Shown here piece by piece: positions 8,466 to 20,655 of a stretch of 64,000 bases of DNA. Within the stretch, counting starts at the first letter, position 1, and every line of letters starts with the position of its first letter. The notes under the pieces are model-generated. The model had not been told where the DNA came from. It did not search any database and saw only the letters and a program-made list of their open reading frames with translations. This DNA is from Pseudomonas abietaniphila (GTDB lineage Bacteria; Pseudomonadota; Gammaproteobacteria; Pseudomonadales; Pseudomonadaceae). The position numbers and the translations under genes were made by a program. Where the stretch lies: NCBI RefSeq assembly GCF_039697315.1, contig NZ_CP155619.1:4340001-4404000 (forward strand), read 5' to 3'.

Positions 8466-9935
8466 ATGCTGCGTATCAGCCAAGAAGCCCTTACATTCGA
8501 CGACATTCTCCTTGTGCCCGGTTATTCCGAGGTGCTTCCCAACGAAGTCAGTCTGAAAACCCGATTGACCCGTGGCATCGAACTGAACATCCCCCTCGTT
8601 TCCGCCGCTATGGACACCGTTACTGAAGCCCGTCTGGCAATCGCCATGGCTCAGGAAGGCGGCATCGGCATCATCCACAAGAACATGACCATCGAGCAGC
8701 AAGCTGCCGAAGTGCGCAAGGTCAAGAAGTTCGAAGCGGGTGTGGTCAAGGACCCGATCACCATCGAGGCGGATGCCACCGTTCGTGATCTGTTCGAATT
8801 GACCCGTCAACACAACATTTCCGGTGTGCCGGTTCTGCACGACGGCGAGCTCGTTGGCATCGTGACCTCTCGCGACGTACGTTTCGAAAATCGTATGGAC
8901 ATCCCTGTTCGGGAAGTGATGACGCCGAAAGAGCGTCTGGTCACTGTTCGTGAAGGCGCCGACAAGTACGAAGTACGCGATCTGCTGCACAAGCACCGCC
9001 TTGAAAAAGTCCTGATCGTCGACGACAAGTTCGCGCTTAAGGGCATGATGACCGTCAAGGACATCGAAAAATCCAAAGCCTACCCGCTGGCCAGCAAGGA
9101 CGACCAGGGTCGTTTGCGTGTTGGCGCTGCGGTCGGCACCGGTAAAGACACCGGTGAGCGCGTCAGTGCCCTGGTCGCTGCCGGCGTTGACGTCATCGTT
9201 GTCGACACCGCCCACGGTCACTCCAAAGGCGTGATCGACCGCGTTCGCTGGGTCAAGCAGAACTTCCCCGACGTCCAGGTCATCGGCGGCAACATCGCCA
9301 CCGGCGCTGCTGCACGTGCACTGGTCGAAGCGGGCGCTGACGGCGTCAAGGTCGGTATCGGTCCTGGTTCCATCTGCACCACACGTATCGTGGCTGGCGT
9401 CGGCGTTCCGCAAATCAGCGCCATCGCCAACGTTGCATCGGCGCTTGAAGGCACCGACGTTCCCCTGATCGCCGACGGCGGCATCCGCTTCTCCGGTGAC
9501 CTGTCCAAGGCCATCGTGGCCGGTGCCTACTGCGTGATGATGGGCTCGATGTTCGCCGGTACCGAAGAGGCACCGGGCGAAATCGAACTGTTCCAGGGTC
9601 GTTCTTACAAGGCGTACCGTGGCATGGGCTCTCTGGGTGCAATGTCCCAGGCGCAAGGCTCCTCGGACCGCTACTTCCAGGACTCATCGGAAGGTGCCGA
9701 GAAACTGGTACCGGAAGGTATCGAAGGCCGTGTTGCCTACAAGGGCTCGCTGACCGCCATCGTTCACCAACTGATGGGCGGCCTGCGTTCTTCCATGGGT
9801 TACACCGGCAGCGCCGACATCCAGGAAATGCGCACCAAGCCTGAATTCGTACGCATCACCGGCGCCGGCATGGCCGAGTCTCACGTTCACGACGTGCAGA
9901 TCACCAAGGAAGCGCCGAACTATCGCGTAGGTTGA
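8466..9935 (+). CDS. guaB: inosine-5'-monophosphate dehydrogenase
   Basis: 489 residues, full length. Converts IMP to XMP with NAD, the first committed step to GMP. Seen: N-terminal barrel start [17 protein letters not shown]; a CBS pair at about residues 95-205 ([20 protein letters not shown]); the catalytic Cys loop [18 protein letters not shown]; the flap with [10 protein letters not shown]. The CBS domains bind nucleotides and tune activity in the family. Followed by guaA after a 100-base spacer containing hairpins; both are read from the strong promoter at 8402. Confidence 0.98.
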   Translation: MLRISQEALTFDDILLVPGYSEVLPNEVSLKTRLTRGIELNIPLVSAAMDTVTEARLAIAMAQEGGIGIIHKNMTIEQQAAEVRKVKKFEAGVVKDPITIEADATVRDLFELTRQHNISGVPVLHDGELVGIVTSRDVRFENRMDIPVREVMTPKERLVTVREGADKYEVRDLLHKHRLEKVLIVDDKFALKGMMTVKDIEKSKAYPLASKDDQGRLRVGAAVGTGKDTGERVSALVAAGVDVIVVDTAHGHSKGVIDRVRWVKQNFPDVQVIGGNIATGAAARALVEAGADGVKVGIGPGSICTTRIVAGVGVPQISAIANVASALEGTDVPLIADGGIRFSGDLSKAIVAGAYCVMMGSMFAGTEEAPGEIELFQGRSYKAYRGMGSLGAMSQAQGSSDRYFQDSSEGAEKLVPEGIEGRVAYKGSLTAIVHQLMGGLRSSMGYTGSADIQEMRTKPEFVRITGAGMAESHVHDVQITKEAPNYRVG

Positions 9936-9940
9936 TCTGA

Positions 9941-10012
9941 AATGCGCCTGATAAACCGGGCGCGTTTCAAGAATTGTGTAGCGGGGCTGTTCATTACAGC
10001 CCCGTCTTGTTT
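9941..10012 (+). promoter_or_regulatory. tandem hairpins in the guaB-guaA spacer, second terminator-like
   Basis: First stem: AAATGCGCC with GGCGCGTTT (9949-9968 region). Second: CGGGGCTGT (9982-9990) with ACAGCCCCG (9996-10004), a five-base loop, then TCTTGTTTCT. The second resembles an intrinsic terminator inside an operon that is normally cotranscribed, so it may reduce guaA relative to guaB or protect the guaB 3' end. Confidence 0.6.
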
Positions 10013-10035
10013 CTGATTTTCGACGAGAATGACTC

Positions 10036-11613
10036 ATGGCCCTCGACATTCACGCCCACCGTATCCTGATCCTCGACTTCGGTTCCCAGTACACCCAATT
10101 GATCGCCCGTCGCGTGCGTGAGATCGGCGTTTACTGCGAACTGCACCCGTTCGACATGGACGACGAAGCGATCCGCGAATTTGCTCCAAAAGGCGTCATC
10201 CTCGCCGGTGGCCCCGAGTCCGTGCACGTCGCTGACAGCCCGCGTTGCCCGCAAGCGGTCTTCGATCTCGGCGTTCCGGTTTTCGGTATTTGCTACGGCA
10301 TGCAGACCATGGCCGAGCAGTTGGGCGGTAAGGTTGAAGGTTCCGAACTGCGTGAATTCGGTTACGCCCGCGTCGACGTCGTCGGCAAGAGCCGCCTGCT
10401 CGACGGCATCGAAGATCACATCGACGCTGACGGCCTGTTTGGCCTCGACGTGTGGATGAGCCACGGTGACAAGGTCACCAAGATGCCAGCTGAGTTCCAT
10501 ATTCTGGCCAGCACCCCAAGCTGCCCGATCGCCGGCATGGCCGACGACACCCGCGGCTACTACGGCGTGCAGTTCCACCCGGAAGTGACCCACACCAAAC
10601 AGGGCGGTCGCATCCTGTCGCGCTTCATTCTCGACATCTGCGGCTGCGAAGCGCTGTGGACGCCTTCCAAGATCGCGGAAGACGCTATCGCTCAGGTTCG
10701 CGCGCAAGTCGGCACCGACAACGTCCTGCTGGGTCTGTCCGGCGGTGTTGACTCGTCCGTCGTTGCCGCGCTGCTGCATAAGGCAATTGGCGACCAACTG
10801 ACCTGCGTCTTCGTCGACAACGGTTTGCTGCGTTTGCACGAAGGTGAGCAAGTGATGGCCATGTTCGCCGAGAACATGGGCGTCAAAGTGATCCGCGCCA
10901 ACGCCGAAGAGCAGTTCCTCAACAACCTGGAAGGCGAAAGCGATCCAGAGAAGAAGCGCAAGATCATCGGCCGTACCTTCATCGACGTGTTCGATGCCGA
11001 GTCGAGCAAACTGGACAACATCAAGTACCTGGCACAGGGCACCATTTACCCTGACGTGATCGAGTCCGCTGGCGCCAAAAGCGGCAAGGCTCACGTGATC
11101 AAGTCGCACCACAACGTGGGCGGCCTGCCGGAAGAAATGAACCTGAAACTGGTCGAGCCACTGCGCGAACTGTTCAAGGACGAAGTGCGTCGTCTGGGCC
11201 TGGAACTCGGCCTGCCGTACGACATGGTCTACCGCCACCCGTTCCCGGGGCCAGGCCTGGGCGTGCGCATCCTCGGCGAAGTGAAGAAGGAATACGCCGA
11301 CCTGCTGCGTCGCGCCGACCACATCTTCATCGAAGAGCTGCGCAAAGCCGACTGGTACCACAAAGTCAGCCAGGCCTTCGTCGTCTTCCAGCCGGTCAAA
11401 TCGGTCGGCGTGGTCGGTGACGGCCGTCGTTACGCCTGGGTCGTCGCCCTGCGTGCCGTGGAAACCATCGACTTCATGACCGCACGTTGGGCGCACCTGC
11501 CTTACGAACTGCTGGAAACCGTCAGCGGCCGCATCATCAACGAAATCGAAGGCATCTCCCGCGTTACCTACGACGTGTCGAGCAAGCCGCCGGCGACGAT
11601 TGAGTGGGAATGA
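10036..11613 (+). CDS. guaA: GMP synthase (glutamine-hydrolysing)
   Basis: 525 residues. Amidates XMP to GMP. N-terminal class I amidotransferase (about residues 8-205) with Cys in [10 protein letters not shown] and His/Glu in FHPEVTH; then the ATP-pyrophosphatase P-loop [16 protein letters not shown] (about 233-248) and the C-terminal dimerisation domain ending [17 protein letters not shown]. Second gene of guaBA. A terminator follows at 11661. Confidence 0.98.
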   Translation: MALDIHAHRILILDFGSQYTQLIARRVREIGVYCELHPFDMDDEAIREFAPKGVILAGGPESVHVADSPRCPQAVFDLGVPVFGICYGMQTMAEQLGGKVEGSELREFGYARVDVVGKSRLLDGIEDHIDADGLFGLDVWMSHGDKVTKMPAEFHILASTPSCPIAGMADDTRGYYGVQFHPEVTHTKQGGRILSRFILDICGCEALWTPSKIAEDAIAQVRAQVGTDNVLLGLSGGVDSSVVAALLHKAIGDQLTCVFVDNGLLRLHEGEQVMAMFAENMGVKVIRANAEEQFLNNLEGESDPEKKRKIIGRTFIDVFDAESSKLDNIKYLAQGTIYPDVIESAGAKSGKAHVIKSHHNVGGLPEEMNLKLVEPLRELFKDEVRRLGLELGLPYDMVYRHPFPGPGLGVRILGEVKKEYADLLRRADHIFIEELRKADWYHKVSQAFVVFQPVKSVGVVGDGRRYAWVVALRAVETIDFMTARWAHLPYELLETVSGRIINEIEGISRVTYDVSSKPPATIEWE

Positions 11614-11660
11614 TCCCGCGTCCGGCATCTTCCGGAACGAGCTAGCAAGAAATAGCCTGA

Positions 11661-11691
11661 GGCCCGCGTAATTGCGGGCTTTTGGTTTTTT
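11661..11691 (+). terminator. Rho-independent terminator after guaA
   Basis: GCCCGC (11662-11667), a six-base loop, GCGGGC (11674-11679), then a T-rich run TTTTGGTTTTTT. Confidence 0.85.
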
Positions 11692-11821
11692 GGGGGCTGG
11701 GAGATTTTTGCAGCTTTGTGCATTGAGTTTCGCGTGTGCGATGCGGGCAGGCCGGAAAATAATGCTCACCATCATCGACCTTATGAAATTTAAAATTAAC
11801 GCTAGTCTTCGGCCCTTTCTA

Positions 11822-11863
11822 AATAACAAAGCCGGATGCAACCTCGTCGAGGCCCATCCGGCT
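11822..11863 (-). terminator. Rho-independent terminator after the PH-domain gene
   Basis: On the minus strand AGCCGGATG pairs with CATCCGGCT and is followed by TTGTTATTT. It lies 14 bases past the stop of the PH-domain gene. The remaining ~130 bases between it and the guaA terminator show no gene. Confidence 0.75.
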
Positions 11864-11876
11864 CTGTCGTTTCTGA

Positions 11877-12248
11877 TCAACCAAAAATGTGTCTGGAAAT
11901 CAGCTGTGAGATTTCGATGATCGATGTCTTGCCGGTGAATTCGAATTTCACTTTGCCCAGTGCGGAGAAGTAAATCTCGAGCTCCGAGTCGAGGTCGAAC
12001 GTGCCGGAAGTCTCGACCGAGTAGGCCACGATGTTTTTGTAGGGAAGGGAGGTGAAGTCTTTCTTGCTTCCGGTGATGCCCTGCACGTTCACCGCGATGA
12101 TGCGCTTGTTGGTGAAGACCACGCCGTCGCGCATGGACTTGTAGGCGTCAATGACGGTTTCACCCTCCAGCAGCAACGCCGTGACGCGCTCTGCGTATTC
12201 GTTGTTTTGCTTGAGTTTGAAAAAGCCTTTGTTGTTGAAGTCGATCAT
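11877..12248 (-). CDS. bacterial PH-domain protein (DUF1696-like)
   Basis: 123 residues from the Met in MIDFNNKGFFKLKQN. The sequence fits a single bacterial pleckstrin-homology-like domain: VVFTNKRIIAVNVQGITGSKKDFTS followed by LPYKNIVAYSVETSG. The bases before this ATG include CAAGG with almost no spacing; an alternative start nine codons upstream (12275, MPTSQDVPR) has a better spaced GGAG. No signal peptide. Family members are cytosolic with unknown function, some stress linked. Monocistronic, with its own terminator. Confidence 0.8.
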   Translation of the reverse strand: MIDFNNKGFFKLKQNNEYAERVTALLLEGETVIDAYKSMRDGVVFTNKRIIAVNVQGITGSKKDFTSLPYKNIVAYSVETSGTFDLDSELEIYFSALGKVKFEFTGKTSIIEISQLISRHIFG

Positions 12249-12516
12249 CCTTGGAACATCCTGTGAGGTGGGCATCAATCCAGCTCCGCTGAGCGGGTCG
12301 GGGCGATTCTGGCGCAGGCGGGTTTCTGCGACAAGCAAACGGCAAGTGCGAGCTGGCAGGCTTTCGGTGTCATCCGGGCTCGTTTGATACGAAATATGTA
12401 CCGTGTCACTCCTGCGCTTAAGTTTGTGCAAACGCGGGTGTATCTTATCCGCCCTTCGCAAAGTCTCTCATTTAGCGCTTTGTTTCGTTTCAGGCTTTAT
12501 ACAGGTGCCGCAACCG

Positions 12517-13887
12517 ATGTCTTTCACCCGTCGACAAATTCTCGGAGGTCTTGCCGGTCTCGCCGTGGTCGGGCTCGGCGCGGGTGGGGCATCGCGGTAC
12601 TGGCTTGGGCGCACGGGCCCGGGTGAAGGGCATGACTACGAGTTGATTGCCGCGCCGCTGGATGTCGAGCTGGTTTCTGGTTTCAAGACGCCCGCCTGGG
12701 CGTTTGGGGCGACGGCGCCAGGGACTGAGTTGCGGGTTCGGCAAGGTGACTGGCTGCGTGTGCGCTTCATCAATCAATTGCCTGTGGAGACGACCATTCA
12801 CTGGCATGGCATTCGGTTGCCGCTGGAGATGGACGGCGTGCCTTATGTGTCGCAGCTGCCGGTCAAGCCGGGCGAGTACTTCGACTACAAATTCCGCGTG
12901 CCTGACGCGGGCAGCTATTGGTATCACCCGCACGTCAGCAGCAGCGAAGAACTGGGGCGCGGGCTGGTCGGGCCGTTGATCGTCGAGGAACGCGAGCCAA
13001 CCGGATTTGCTCACGAACGGGTCGTCAGTCTGAAAAGCTGGCATGTCGACGAGCAGGGCGCCTTCACTGATTTCAGCGTCACTCGCGAAGCGGCTCGTGA
13101 AGGGACGGCGGGGCGCTTGTCGACGATCAATGGTGTGCCGCAGGGCGTGATCGAGCTGCCGGCAGGGCAGATCACCCGCGTGCGCATTCTCAACCTCGAT
13201 AACACGGTGACCTATCGGCTGAACCTGCCGGACGCCGAGGCGATGATTTATGCGCTGGACGGCAACCCGGTCAAGCCGCGTCCCTTGGGCAAGGATTACT
13301 GGCTCGGGCCGGGGATGCGCATTTGTCTGGCGATCAGGGCGCCTGCGGCCGGCGAGGAACTGTCGCTGCGTAACGGTCCGGTGCGGTTGGGGACCTTCCG
13401 CTCGGTGGCCAGTCACGACGCTCCCGGCCAATGGCCGCCCGAGCTGCCCGCCAATCCCGTCGCCGAGCCCGACCTGGCCAACGCTGAGAAGCTCAACTTC
13501 AACTTCGAATGGGTCGGCTCGATGTCGGTCACTGCCGAGGGCAAGCCGCCAAGCCTGTGGCAGATTAACGGCAAAGCCTGGGACATCACGGACAAGACCT
13601 GCGCTGACCGGCCAATCGCCAGGCTGGAAAAGGGCAAGAGCTACATCTTCGAACTGAAGAACATGACCCAGTATCAGCACCCGATCCACTTGCACGGGAT
13701 GAGCTTCAAAGTGATCGCGTCCAACCGCAAGGACGTGATCCCGTATTTCACCGACACCTACCTGTTAGGTCGAAACGAGCGCGCGCGCGTCGCGCTGGTA
13801 GCGGATAATCCCGGCGTGTGGATGTTCCACTGCCATGTGATCGATCATATGGAAACCGGTCTTATGGCCGCTATTGAGGTTTCGTAA
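12517..13887 (+). CDS. Tat-exported multicopper oxidase
   Basis: 456 residues. The start MSFTRRQILGGLAGLAVVGL is a twin-arginine signal (TRRQIL), so the enzyme folds with copper in the cytoplasm and is exported to the periplasm. Three cupredoxin domains carry all copper motifs: HWHG (about residue 95), WYHPH (about 135), HPIHLHGM (near 390) and HCHVIDHMETGLM at the C terminus, which gives T1, T2 and T3 copper ligands. Size and motifs fit a laccase/CueO/SufI-like oxidase. There is no methionine-rich insert of the CueO type in the sequence. Substrate unknown. Its stop overlaps the tadA start (TAATG). Confidence 0.9.
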   Translation: MSFTRRQILGGLAGLAVVGLGAGGASRYWLGRTGPGEGHDYELIAAPLDVELVSGFKTPAWAFGATAPGTELRVRQGDWLRVRFINQLPVETTIHWHGIRLPLEMDGVPYVSQLPVKPGEYFDYKFRVPDAGSYWYHPHVSSSEELGRGLVGPLIVEEREPTGFAHERVVSLKSWHVDEQGAFTDFSVTREAAREGTAGRLSTINGVPQGVIELPAGQITRVRILNLDNTVTYRLNLPDAEAMIYALDGNPVKPRPLGKDYWLGPGMRICLAIRAPAAGEELSLRNGPVRLGTFRSVASHDAPGQWPPELPANPVAEPDLANAEKLNFNFEWVGSMSVTAEGKPPSLWQINGKAWDITDKTCADRPIARLEKGKSYIFELKNMTQYQHPIHLHGMSFKVIASNRKDVIPYFTDTYLLGRNERARVALVADNPGVWMFHCHVIDHMETGLMAAIEVS

Positions 13888-14369
13888 TGCGGCAGCCGCA
13901 CATCATTGATCGCAGCCGCGATCAGCATTTCATGCGAGAAGCACTGGCGCTGGCCGCCGAAGGCGCGCTGCTGGGCGAGGTTCCGGTAGGCGCGGTGGTG
14001 GTTCAGGACGGCGAGATCATCGGTCGCGGTTTCAACTGCCCGATCAGTGGCAGCGACCCGAGCGCGCACGCTGAAATGGTTGCTGTTCGCGCGGCGGCTC
14101 AGGCGGTCAGCAACTACCGTCTGCCGGGCAGCACGCTCTATGTCACGCTCGAACCCTGCAGCATGTGCGCAGGCCTGATCGTGCATTCGCGAATCACGCG
14201 CGTGGTGTTCGGTGCCACCGAGCCCAAGGCGGGCGTGGTGCAGAGTCAGGGGCAATTCTTCACTCAGCCTTTTCTCAACCATCGGGTGTTGTTCGAAGGC
14301 GGCGTTCTGGGCGAGGAGTGTGGGGCGATGTTGAGCGAGTTTTTCAGAATGAGAAGGGCGAAAGGTTGA
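13887..14369 (+). CDS. tadA: tRNA-specific adenosine-34 deaminase
   Basis: 160 residues, cytidine-deaminase fold. Zinc site: HAE (HAEMVAVRAA) and PCSMC (LEPCSMCAGLIVHS), with the proton-shuttling Glu in HAE. It makes inosine at the wobble base of tRNA-Arg(ACG), an essential step. ATG shares one base with the multicopper oxidase stop, so translation is probably coupled. In many pseudomonads tadA sits upstream of mltF as here. Confidence 0.96.
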   Translation: MRQPHIIDRSRDQHFMREALALAAEGALLGEVPVGAVVVQDGEIIGRGFNCPISGSDPSAHAEMVAVRAAAQAVSNYRLPGSTLYVTLEPCSMCAGLIVHSRITRVVFGATEPKAGVVQSQGQFFTQPFLNHRVLFEGGVLGEECGAMLSEFFRMRRAKG

Positions 14370-14495
14370 TGCGTGTTTCGCGTCTGTTTCGGCCCTGACG
14401 AGCGTCGAATGACCTGGGGGAGCGAGCCTGGTCTGGGCTGCATTTGGACGAAGACTGATGGTCGGCCGGTAAATGAGCAGCGACCGTAATGCCGC

Positions 14496-14521
14496 CTTCG
14501 CGAGCAAGCTCGCTCCCACAG
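14496..14521. repeat. single REP unit (CGAGCAAGCTCGCTCCCACA)
   Basis: One arm of the pseudomonad GTGGGAGCGAGCTTGCTCGC type, without a nearby partner. It lies between the convergent tadA and mltF genes; nothing else is evident in that 225-base gap. Confidence 0.7.
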
Positions 14522-14594
14522 TCTTAACTGGCCCCGGAAAATTAGTTACTTGCTCAACTTCCTGTGGGCAGTCCGGCCATCATGCAGGCAGTGA

Positions 14595-16136
<1,542 letters not shown>

Positions 16137-16270
16137 TCATCTCAGTAGGGGATCCGCAAACACCGACATTCGGATGCGCAGAAGCCTTTGTTTCGGGTGC
16201 CGAAAGCCCCCGGTTTAGGCTAGAATGCACGGCCTCAAAGCACACCCCCTTCCCCGAGGCTGTCCCGACG

Positions 16271-19200
16271 ATGTTGATCTTGCGTGGTGCTCCCGCCCTT
16301 TCCGCCTTCCGCCACAAGAAATTACTTGAGCAGCTGAACGATAAAGTTCCGGCTGTGAGTGGCCTGTACGCTGAATTCGCTCACTTCGCTGAGGTTGCCG
16401 GCGTCCTGACAGAGGATGAGCAGCAAGTCCTTGCCCGTCTGTTGAAATACGGCCCGAGCGTGCCGGTTCAAGAGCCTCGTGGCCGTCTGTTCCTGGTGCT
16501 GCCGCGTTTCGGCACCATCTCGCCGTGGTCGAGCAAGGCCACCGACATCGCCCGCAATTGCAGCCTGACCAAGATCCAGCGTCTTGAGCGTGGCATTGCC
16601 TTCTATGTAGAAGGTCAGTTCAGCGAAGCCGAAGCACAGATCATCGCCGACCTCCTGCACGACCGCATGACCCAACTGGTCCTGAGCGCGCTGGAAGAGG
16701 CAGCAGGCTTGTTCAGCCACGCCGAGCCCAAGCCGCTGACCGCAGTCGATGTGCTGGGTGGCGGCCGCGCCGCGCTGGAAAAAGCCAACGTCGAGCTGGG
16801 CCTGGCCCTGGCCGAAGACGAAATCGATTATCTGGTCAACGCCTTCACCGGCCTGAAGCGCAATCCGCACGACATCGAACTGATGATGTTCGCCCAGGCG
16901 AACTCCGAGCACTGCCGCCACAAGATCTTCAACGCCAGTTGGGACATCGATGGTCAGAGCCAGGAAAAAAGCCTGTTCGGGATGATCAAGAACACCTACC
17001 AGATGCACAACGAAGGCGTTCTGTCCGCTTACAAGGACAACGCATCGGTCATCGTCGGCAGCGTGGCGGGTCGTTTCTTCCCGAACCCTGAAACCCGCCA
17101 GTACGGTGCGGTGCAGGAGCCGGTGCACATCCTGATGAAGGTCGAGACGCACAACCACCCGACCGCGATCGCTCCGTTCCCGGGCGCCTCCACCGGTTCC
17201 GGTGGCGAGATCCGCGACGAAGGTGCGACCGGGCGTGGCGCCAAGCCGAAGGCTGGCCTGACGGGCTTCACCGTTTCCAACCTGAACATCCCGGGTTTCG
17301 AACAGCCTTGGGAAAAGCCATACGGCAAGCCTGAGCGCATCGTCACCCCGCTGGACATCATGATCGAAGGCCCGCTGGGCGGCGCTGCGTTCAACAACGA
17401 ATTCGGTCGTCCGGCGCTGACCGGTTACTTCCGGACGTTCGAGCAGTCGATCAACACCCCGCACGGCGAAGAAGTCCGTGGTTATCACAAGCCGATCATG
17501 CTGGCGGGCGGTATGGGCAACATCCGTGCAGAGCACGTGCAGAAGGGCGAAATCACGGTCGGCGCCAAGCTGATTGTGCTGGGTGGCCCGGCGATGCTGA
17601 TTGGTCTGGGTGGCGGCGCGGCTTCCTCCATGGCGACCGGCACCAGCTCGGCTGATCTGGACTTCGCATCGGTTCAGCGGGAAAACCCTGAAATGGAGCG
17701 TCGTTGCCAGGAAGTGATCGACCGCTGCTGGCAGCTGGGCGACAAGAACCCGATCGCGTTCATTCACGACGTCGGTGCGGGTGGTCTGTCCAACGCCTTC
17801 CCAGAGCTGGTCAATGACGGTGGCCGCGGCGGCCGTTTCGAATTGCGCAACGTGCCGAACGACGAGCCAGGCATGGCCCCGCTGGAAATCTGGAGCAACG
17901 AGTCCCAGGAACGCTATGTTCTGGCCGTTAGCGCGCCTGATTTCGAACGCTTCAAAGCCATTTGCGAACGCGAGCGTTGCCCGTTTGCGGTCGTCGGTGA
18001 AGCCACCGAAGAGCCACAACTGACCGTGACCGACAGCCACTTCGGCAACAGTCCTGTGGACATGCCGCTGGAAGTGCTGCTCGGCAAGGCGCCGCGCATG
18101 CACCGTTCGGCGAACCGCGAAGCCGAACTGGGCGACGATTTCGACCCGAGCACCCTCGACCTCGAAGAAAGCGTCCAGCGCGTTCTGCATCACCCGGCCG
18201 TGGCGAGCAAGAACTTCCTGATTACCATTGGCGACCGCAGCATCACCGGTCTGGTCAATCGCGATCAGATGGTCGGCCCTTGGCAAGTGCCTGTGGCTGA
18301 CGTGGCTGTCACCGCGACCAGCTTTGACGTTTACACCGGTGAAGCCATGGCCATGGGCGAGCGCACGCCGCTGGCACTGCTGGACGCGCCAGCGTCCGGT
18401 CGCATGGCGATCGGCGAGACCCTGACCAACATCGCGGCCTCGCGCATCGGCAAGATTTCCGACATCAAACTGTCGGCTAACTGGATGTCCGCAGCCGGTC
18501 ACCCGGGCGAAGACGCTCGGTTGTACGACACCGTGAAAGCGGTCGGCATGGAATTGTGCCCTGAGCTGGGCATCACCATTCCGGTGGGCAAGGACTCCAT
18601 GTCCATGAAAACCCGCTGGAGCGATGAAGGCGCGGAAAAAACCGTCACCTCGCCGATGTCGCTGATCGTCACCGGCTTCGCGCCGGTCACCGACATTCGT
18701 GGCACCCTGACCCCGCAACTGCGTATGGACAAGGGCCTGACCGACCTGATCCTGATCGATCTGGGCCGCGGCCAGAACCGTATGGGTGCGTCGATTCTGG
18801 CGCAGACCCACGGCAAGCTCGGCAAGGCTGCACCGGACGTCGATGACGCTGAAGACCTGAAGGCGTTCTTCGCCGTGATTCAGGGCCTGAACGCCGACGG
18901 CCACCTGCTGGCTTATCACGACCGTTCTGACGGCGGTCTGATGACCACCGTGCTGGAAATGGCGTTCGCCGGTCACTGCGGTCTGAACCTGCAACTCGAC
19001 ACCCTGACCGGCAAGCGTGAAAAAGTCGCGGCCATCCTCTTCAACGAAGAGCTGGGTGCGGTGATTCAGGTACGTCATGACGCCACCCCGCTGGTGCTTG
19101 CACAGTTCAGCGCTGCCGGCCTGGGCGATGACTGCGTTGCGGTCATCGGTCAGCCAGTGAACAACAGCGAAGTGACCATCAGCCTGAATGAAGAAGAGCT

Positions 19201-20170
19201 GTTCAAGGGTGATCGTCGTCTGCTGCAACGTCAGTGGAGCGAAACCAGCTACCAGATCCAGCGTCTGCGTGATAACGCTGACTGCGCCGATCAGGAATTC
19301 GATGCGCTGCTGGAAGAAGACAACCCGGGCCTGAGCGTCAAGCTGGGCTACGACGTCAACGACGACATCGCTGCGCCTTACATCAAGAAAGGCGTGCGCC
19401 CACAAGTGGCGGTCCTGCGTGAGCAAGGTGTGAACGGTCAGGTCGAGATGGCGGCTGCGTTCGACCGCGCCGGTTTCGCTTCGGTTGACGTGCACATGAG
19501 CGACATCCTCGCGGGTCGTGTCGATCTGAACGAGTTCAAAGGTCTGGTCGCCTGTGGCGGCTTCTCCTACGGCGACGTGCTGGGCGCCGGTGAAGGCTGG
19601 GCCAAATCGGCCCTGTTCAACAGCCGCGCCCGTGATGCCTTCCAGGGCTTCTTCGAGCGCACCGACAGCTTCGCGCTGGGCGTGTGCAACGGTTGCCAGA
19701 TGATGTCCAACCTGCACGAGCTGATTCCGGGCAGCGAGTTCTGGCCACACTTCGTTCGCAACCGCTCCGAGCAGTTCGAAGCGCGCGTGGCGATGGTTGA
19801 GATCCAGAAGTCGGCGTCGATCTTCCTGCAGGGCATGGCCGGTTCGCGCATGCCGATCGCCATCGCTCACGGTGAAGGTCACGCGGAGTTCAAGTCGCCT
19901 GAGGCTCTGCTCGAAAGCGATCTGTCCGGCACCGTGGCAATGCGTTTCGTCGACAACCACGGCAAGGTCACCGAAACCTATCCGGCCAACCCGAACGGCT
20001 CGCCGCGCGGTATCACCGGCCTGACCACCCGCGACGGTCGCGTCACCATCATGATGCCGCACCCTGAGCGCGTGTTCCGTGCGGTGAACAACTCGTGGCG
20101 TCCGGACGAGTGGAGCGAGGACGGTGCGTGGATGCGTATGTTCCGCAACGCTCGTGTGTGGGTTAACTGA
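16271..20170 (+). CDS. purL: phosphoribosylformylglycinamidine synthase
   Basis: 1299 residues, the large single-chain PurL. Converts FGAR, glutamine and ATP to FGAM. Seen: N-terminal domain; linker; two AIRS-type halves ([42 protein letters not shown]; second half with [16 protein letters not shown] and [21 protein letters not shown] split by non-motif sequence); C-terminal class I amidotransferase with [14 protein letters not shown], Cys in [10 protein letters not shown], and His/Glu in AHGEGHAEF. The start [14 protein letters not shown] is the family start. Divergent to mltF, with the YqfO-like gene 6 bases downstream. Confidence 0.98.
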   Translation: MLILRGAPALSAFRHKKLLEQLNDKVPAVSGLYAEFAHFAEVAGVLTEDEQQVLARLLKYGPSVPVQEPRGRLFLVLPRFGTISPWSSKATDIARNCSLTKIQRLERGIAFYVEGQFSEAEAQIIADLLHDRMTQLVLSALEEAAGLFSHAEPKPLTAVDVLGGGRAALEKANVELGLALAEDEIDYLVNAFTGLKRNPHDIELMMFAQANSEHCRHKIFNASWDIDGQSQEKSLFGMIKNTYQMHNEGVLSAYKDNASVIVGSVAGRFFPNPETRQYGAVQEPVHILMKVETHNHPTAIAPFPGASTGSGGEIRDEGATGRGAKPKAGLTGFTVSNLNIPGFEQPWEKPYGKPERIVTPLDIMIEGPLGGAAFNNEFGRPALTGYFRTFEQSINTPHGEEVRGYHKPIMLAGGMGNIRAEHVQKGEITVGAKLIVLGGPAMLIGLGGGAASSMATGTSSADLDFASVQRENPEMERRCQEVIDRCWQLGDKNPIAFIHDVGAGGLSNAFPELVNDGGRGGRFELRNVPNDEPGMAPLEIWSNESQERYVLAVSAPDFERFKAICERERCPFAVVGEATEEPQLTVTDSHFGNSPVDMPLEVLLGKAPRMHRSANREAELGDDFDPSTLDLEESVQRVLHHPAVASKNFLITIGDRSITGLVNRDQMVGPWQVPVADVAVTATSFDVYTGEAMAMGERTPLALLDAPASGRMAIGETLTNIAASRIGKISDIKLSANWMSAAGHPGEDARLYDTVKAVGMELCPELGITIPVGKDSMSMKTRWSDEGAEKTVTSPMSLIVTGFAPVTDIRGTLTPQLRMDKGLTDLILIDLGRGQNRMGASILAQTHGKLGKAAPDVDDAEDLKAFFAVIQGLNADGHLLAYHDRSDGGLMTTVLEMAFAGHCGLNLQLDTLTGKREKVAAILFNEELGAVIQVRHDATPLVLAQFSAAGLGDDCVAVIGQPVNNSEVTISLNEEELFKGDRRLLQRQWSETSYQIQRLRDNADCADQEFDALLEEDNPGLSVKLGYDVNDDIAAPYIKKGVRPQVAVLREQGVNGQVEMAAAFDRAGFASVDVHMSDILAGRVDLNEFKGLVACGGFSYGDVLGAGEGWAKSALFNSRARDAFQGFFERTDSFALGVCNGCQMMSNLHELIPGSEFWPHFVRNRSEQFEARVAMVEIQKSASIFLQGMAGSRMPIAIAHGEGHAEFKSPEALLESDLSGTVAMRFVDNHGKVTETYPANPNGSPRGITGLTTRDGRVTIMMPHPERVFRAVNNSWRPDEWSEDGAWMRMFRNARVWVN

Positions 20171-20176
20171 TAGACG

Positions 20177-20488
20177 ATGTACAAGCTCGCTTTCTTCGTT
20201 CCACCGAGCCATGTGGAGCAGGTCAAACGCGCAGTGTTCGCCGCCGGTGCGGGGCGAATCGGCGCGTATGACTGCTGCTCATGGCAGGTGCTCGGTCAAG
20301 GTCAGTTTCGCCCGCTGGACGGCAGCCAGCCGTTCATTGGGCAAACCGGGGAGGTCGAGCACGTGGAGGAGTGGAAAGTCGAGCTGGTCGTCGACGATGC
20401 GTTGATTCAACAGGCGGTGGCGGCGCTCAAGCACAGCCACCCCTATGAAACACCCGCTTATGAAGTGTGGAAACTGGCGGATTTTTGA
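20177..20488 (+). CDS. YqfO/NIF3 N-terminal-like small protein
   Basis: 103 residues. Pattern MYKLAFFVPPSHVEQVKRAVFAA with a later HPYETPAYEV motif matches the CutA-like domain inserted in YqfO/NIF3 proteins, here as a free-standing protein. No signal peptide. It starts 6 bases after purL, so it is probably cotranscribed with it. Function unknown; the domain fold suggests a small trimeric regulator or metal-binding module, which is inference only. Confidence 0.85.
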   Translation: MYKLAFFVPPSHVEQVKRAVFAAGAGRIGAYDCCSWQVLGQGQFRPLDGSQPFIGQTGEVEHVEEWKVELVVDDALIQQAVAALKHSHPYETPAYEVWKLADF

Positions 20489-20518
20489 GTGTGATGGATC
20501 GCCACGGACGTCTCCGTG

Positions 20519-20602
20519 AAAACGAATTCATTGGCGAAAAACCGTACGGCCACAACAATCCTGTGAACACCCCACCCAATCACGAATGAGTTCGCGCCCA
20601 CA
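20519..20602. repeat. degenerate REPIN of the GAATTCATT family
   Basis: Left arm AAAACGAATTCATTGGCGAA and right arm CACGAATGAGTTCGCGCCCA match the family at 6757 with several changes in each arm. It separates the purL pair from the convergent L,D-transpeptidase gene. Confidence 0.6.
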
Positions 20603-20655
20603 GGAATCTGCCTCGTCCTCGCGCGAAATCGGCTGCCTGCCAAGCGGTATCGAGC

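Noticed and set aside
9994..11880. 628-codon open frame opposite guaA
   Set aside because: Antisense shadow of guaA, with no ribosome site or motif.
16188..16226. purL promoter with TAGAAT at 16221
   Set aside because: A plausible -10 but no -35 at 15-19 bases.
16322..20212. 1296-codon open frame opposite purL
   Set aside because: Almost exactly mirrors purL and has the low-complexity His/Gln/Arg/Val bias of antisense frames; no family motif.
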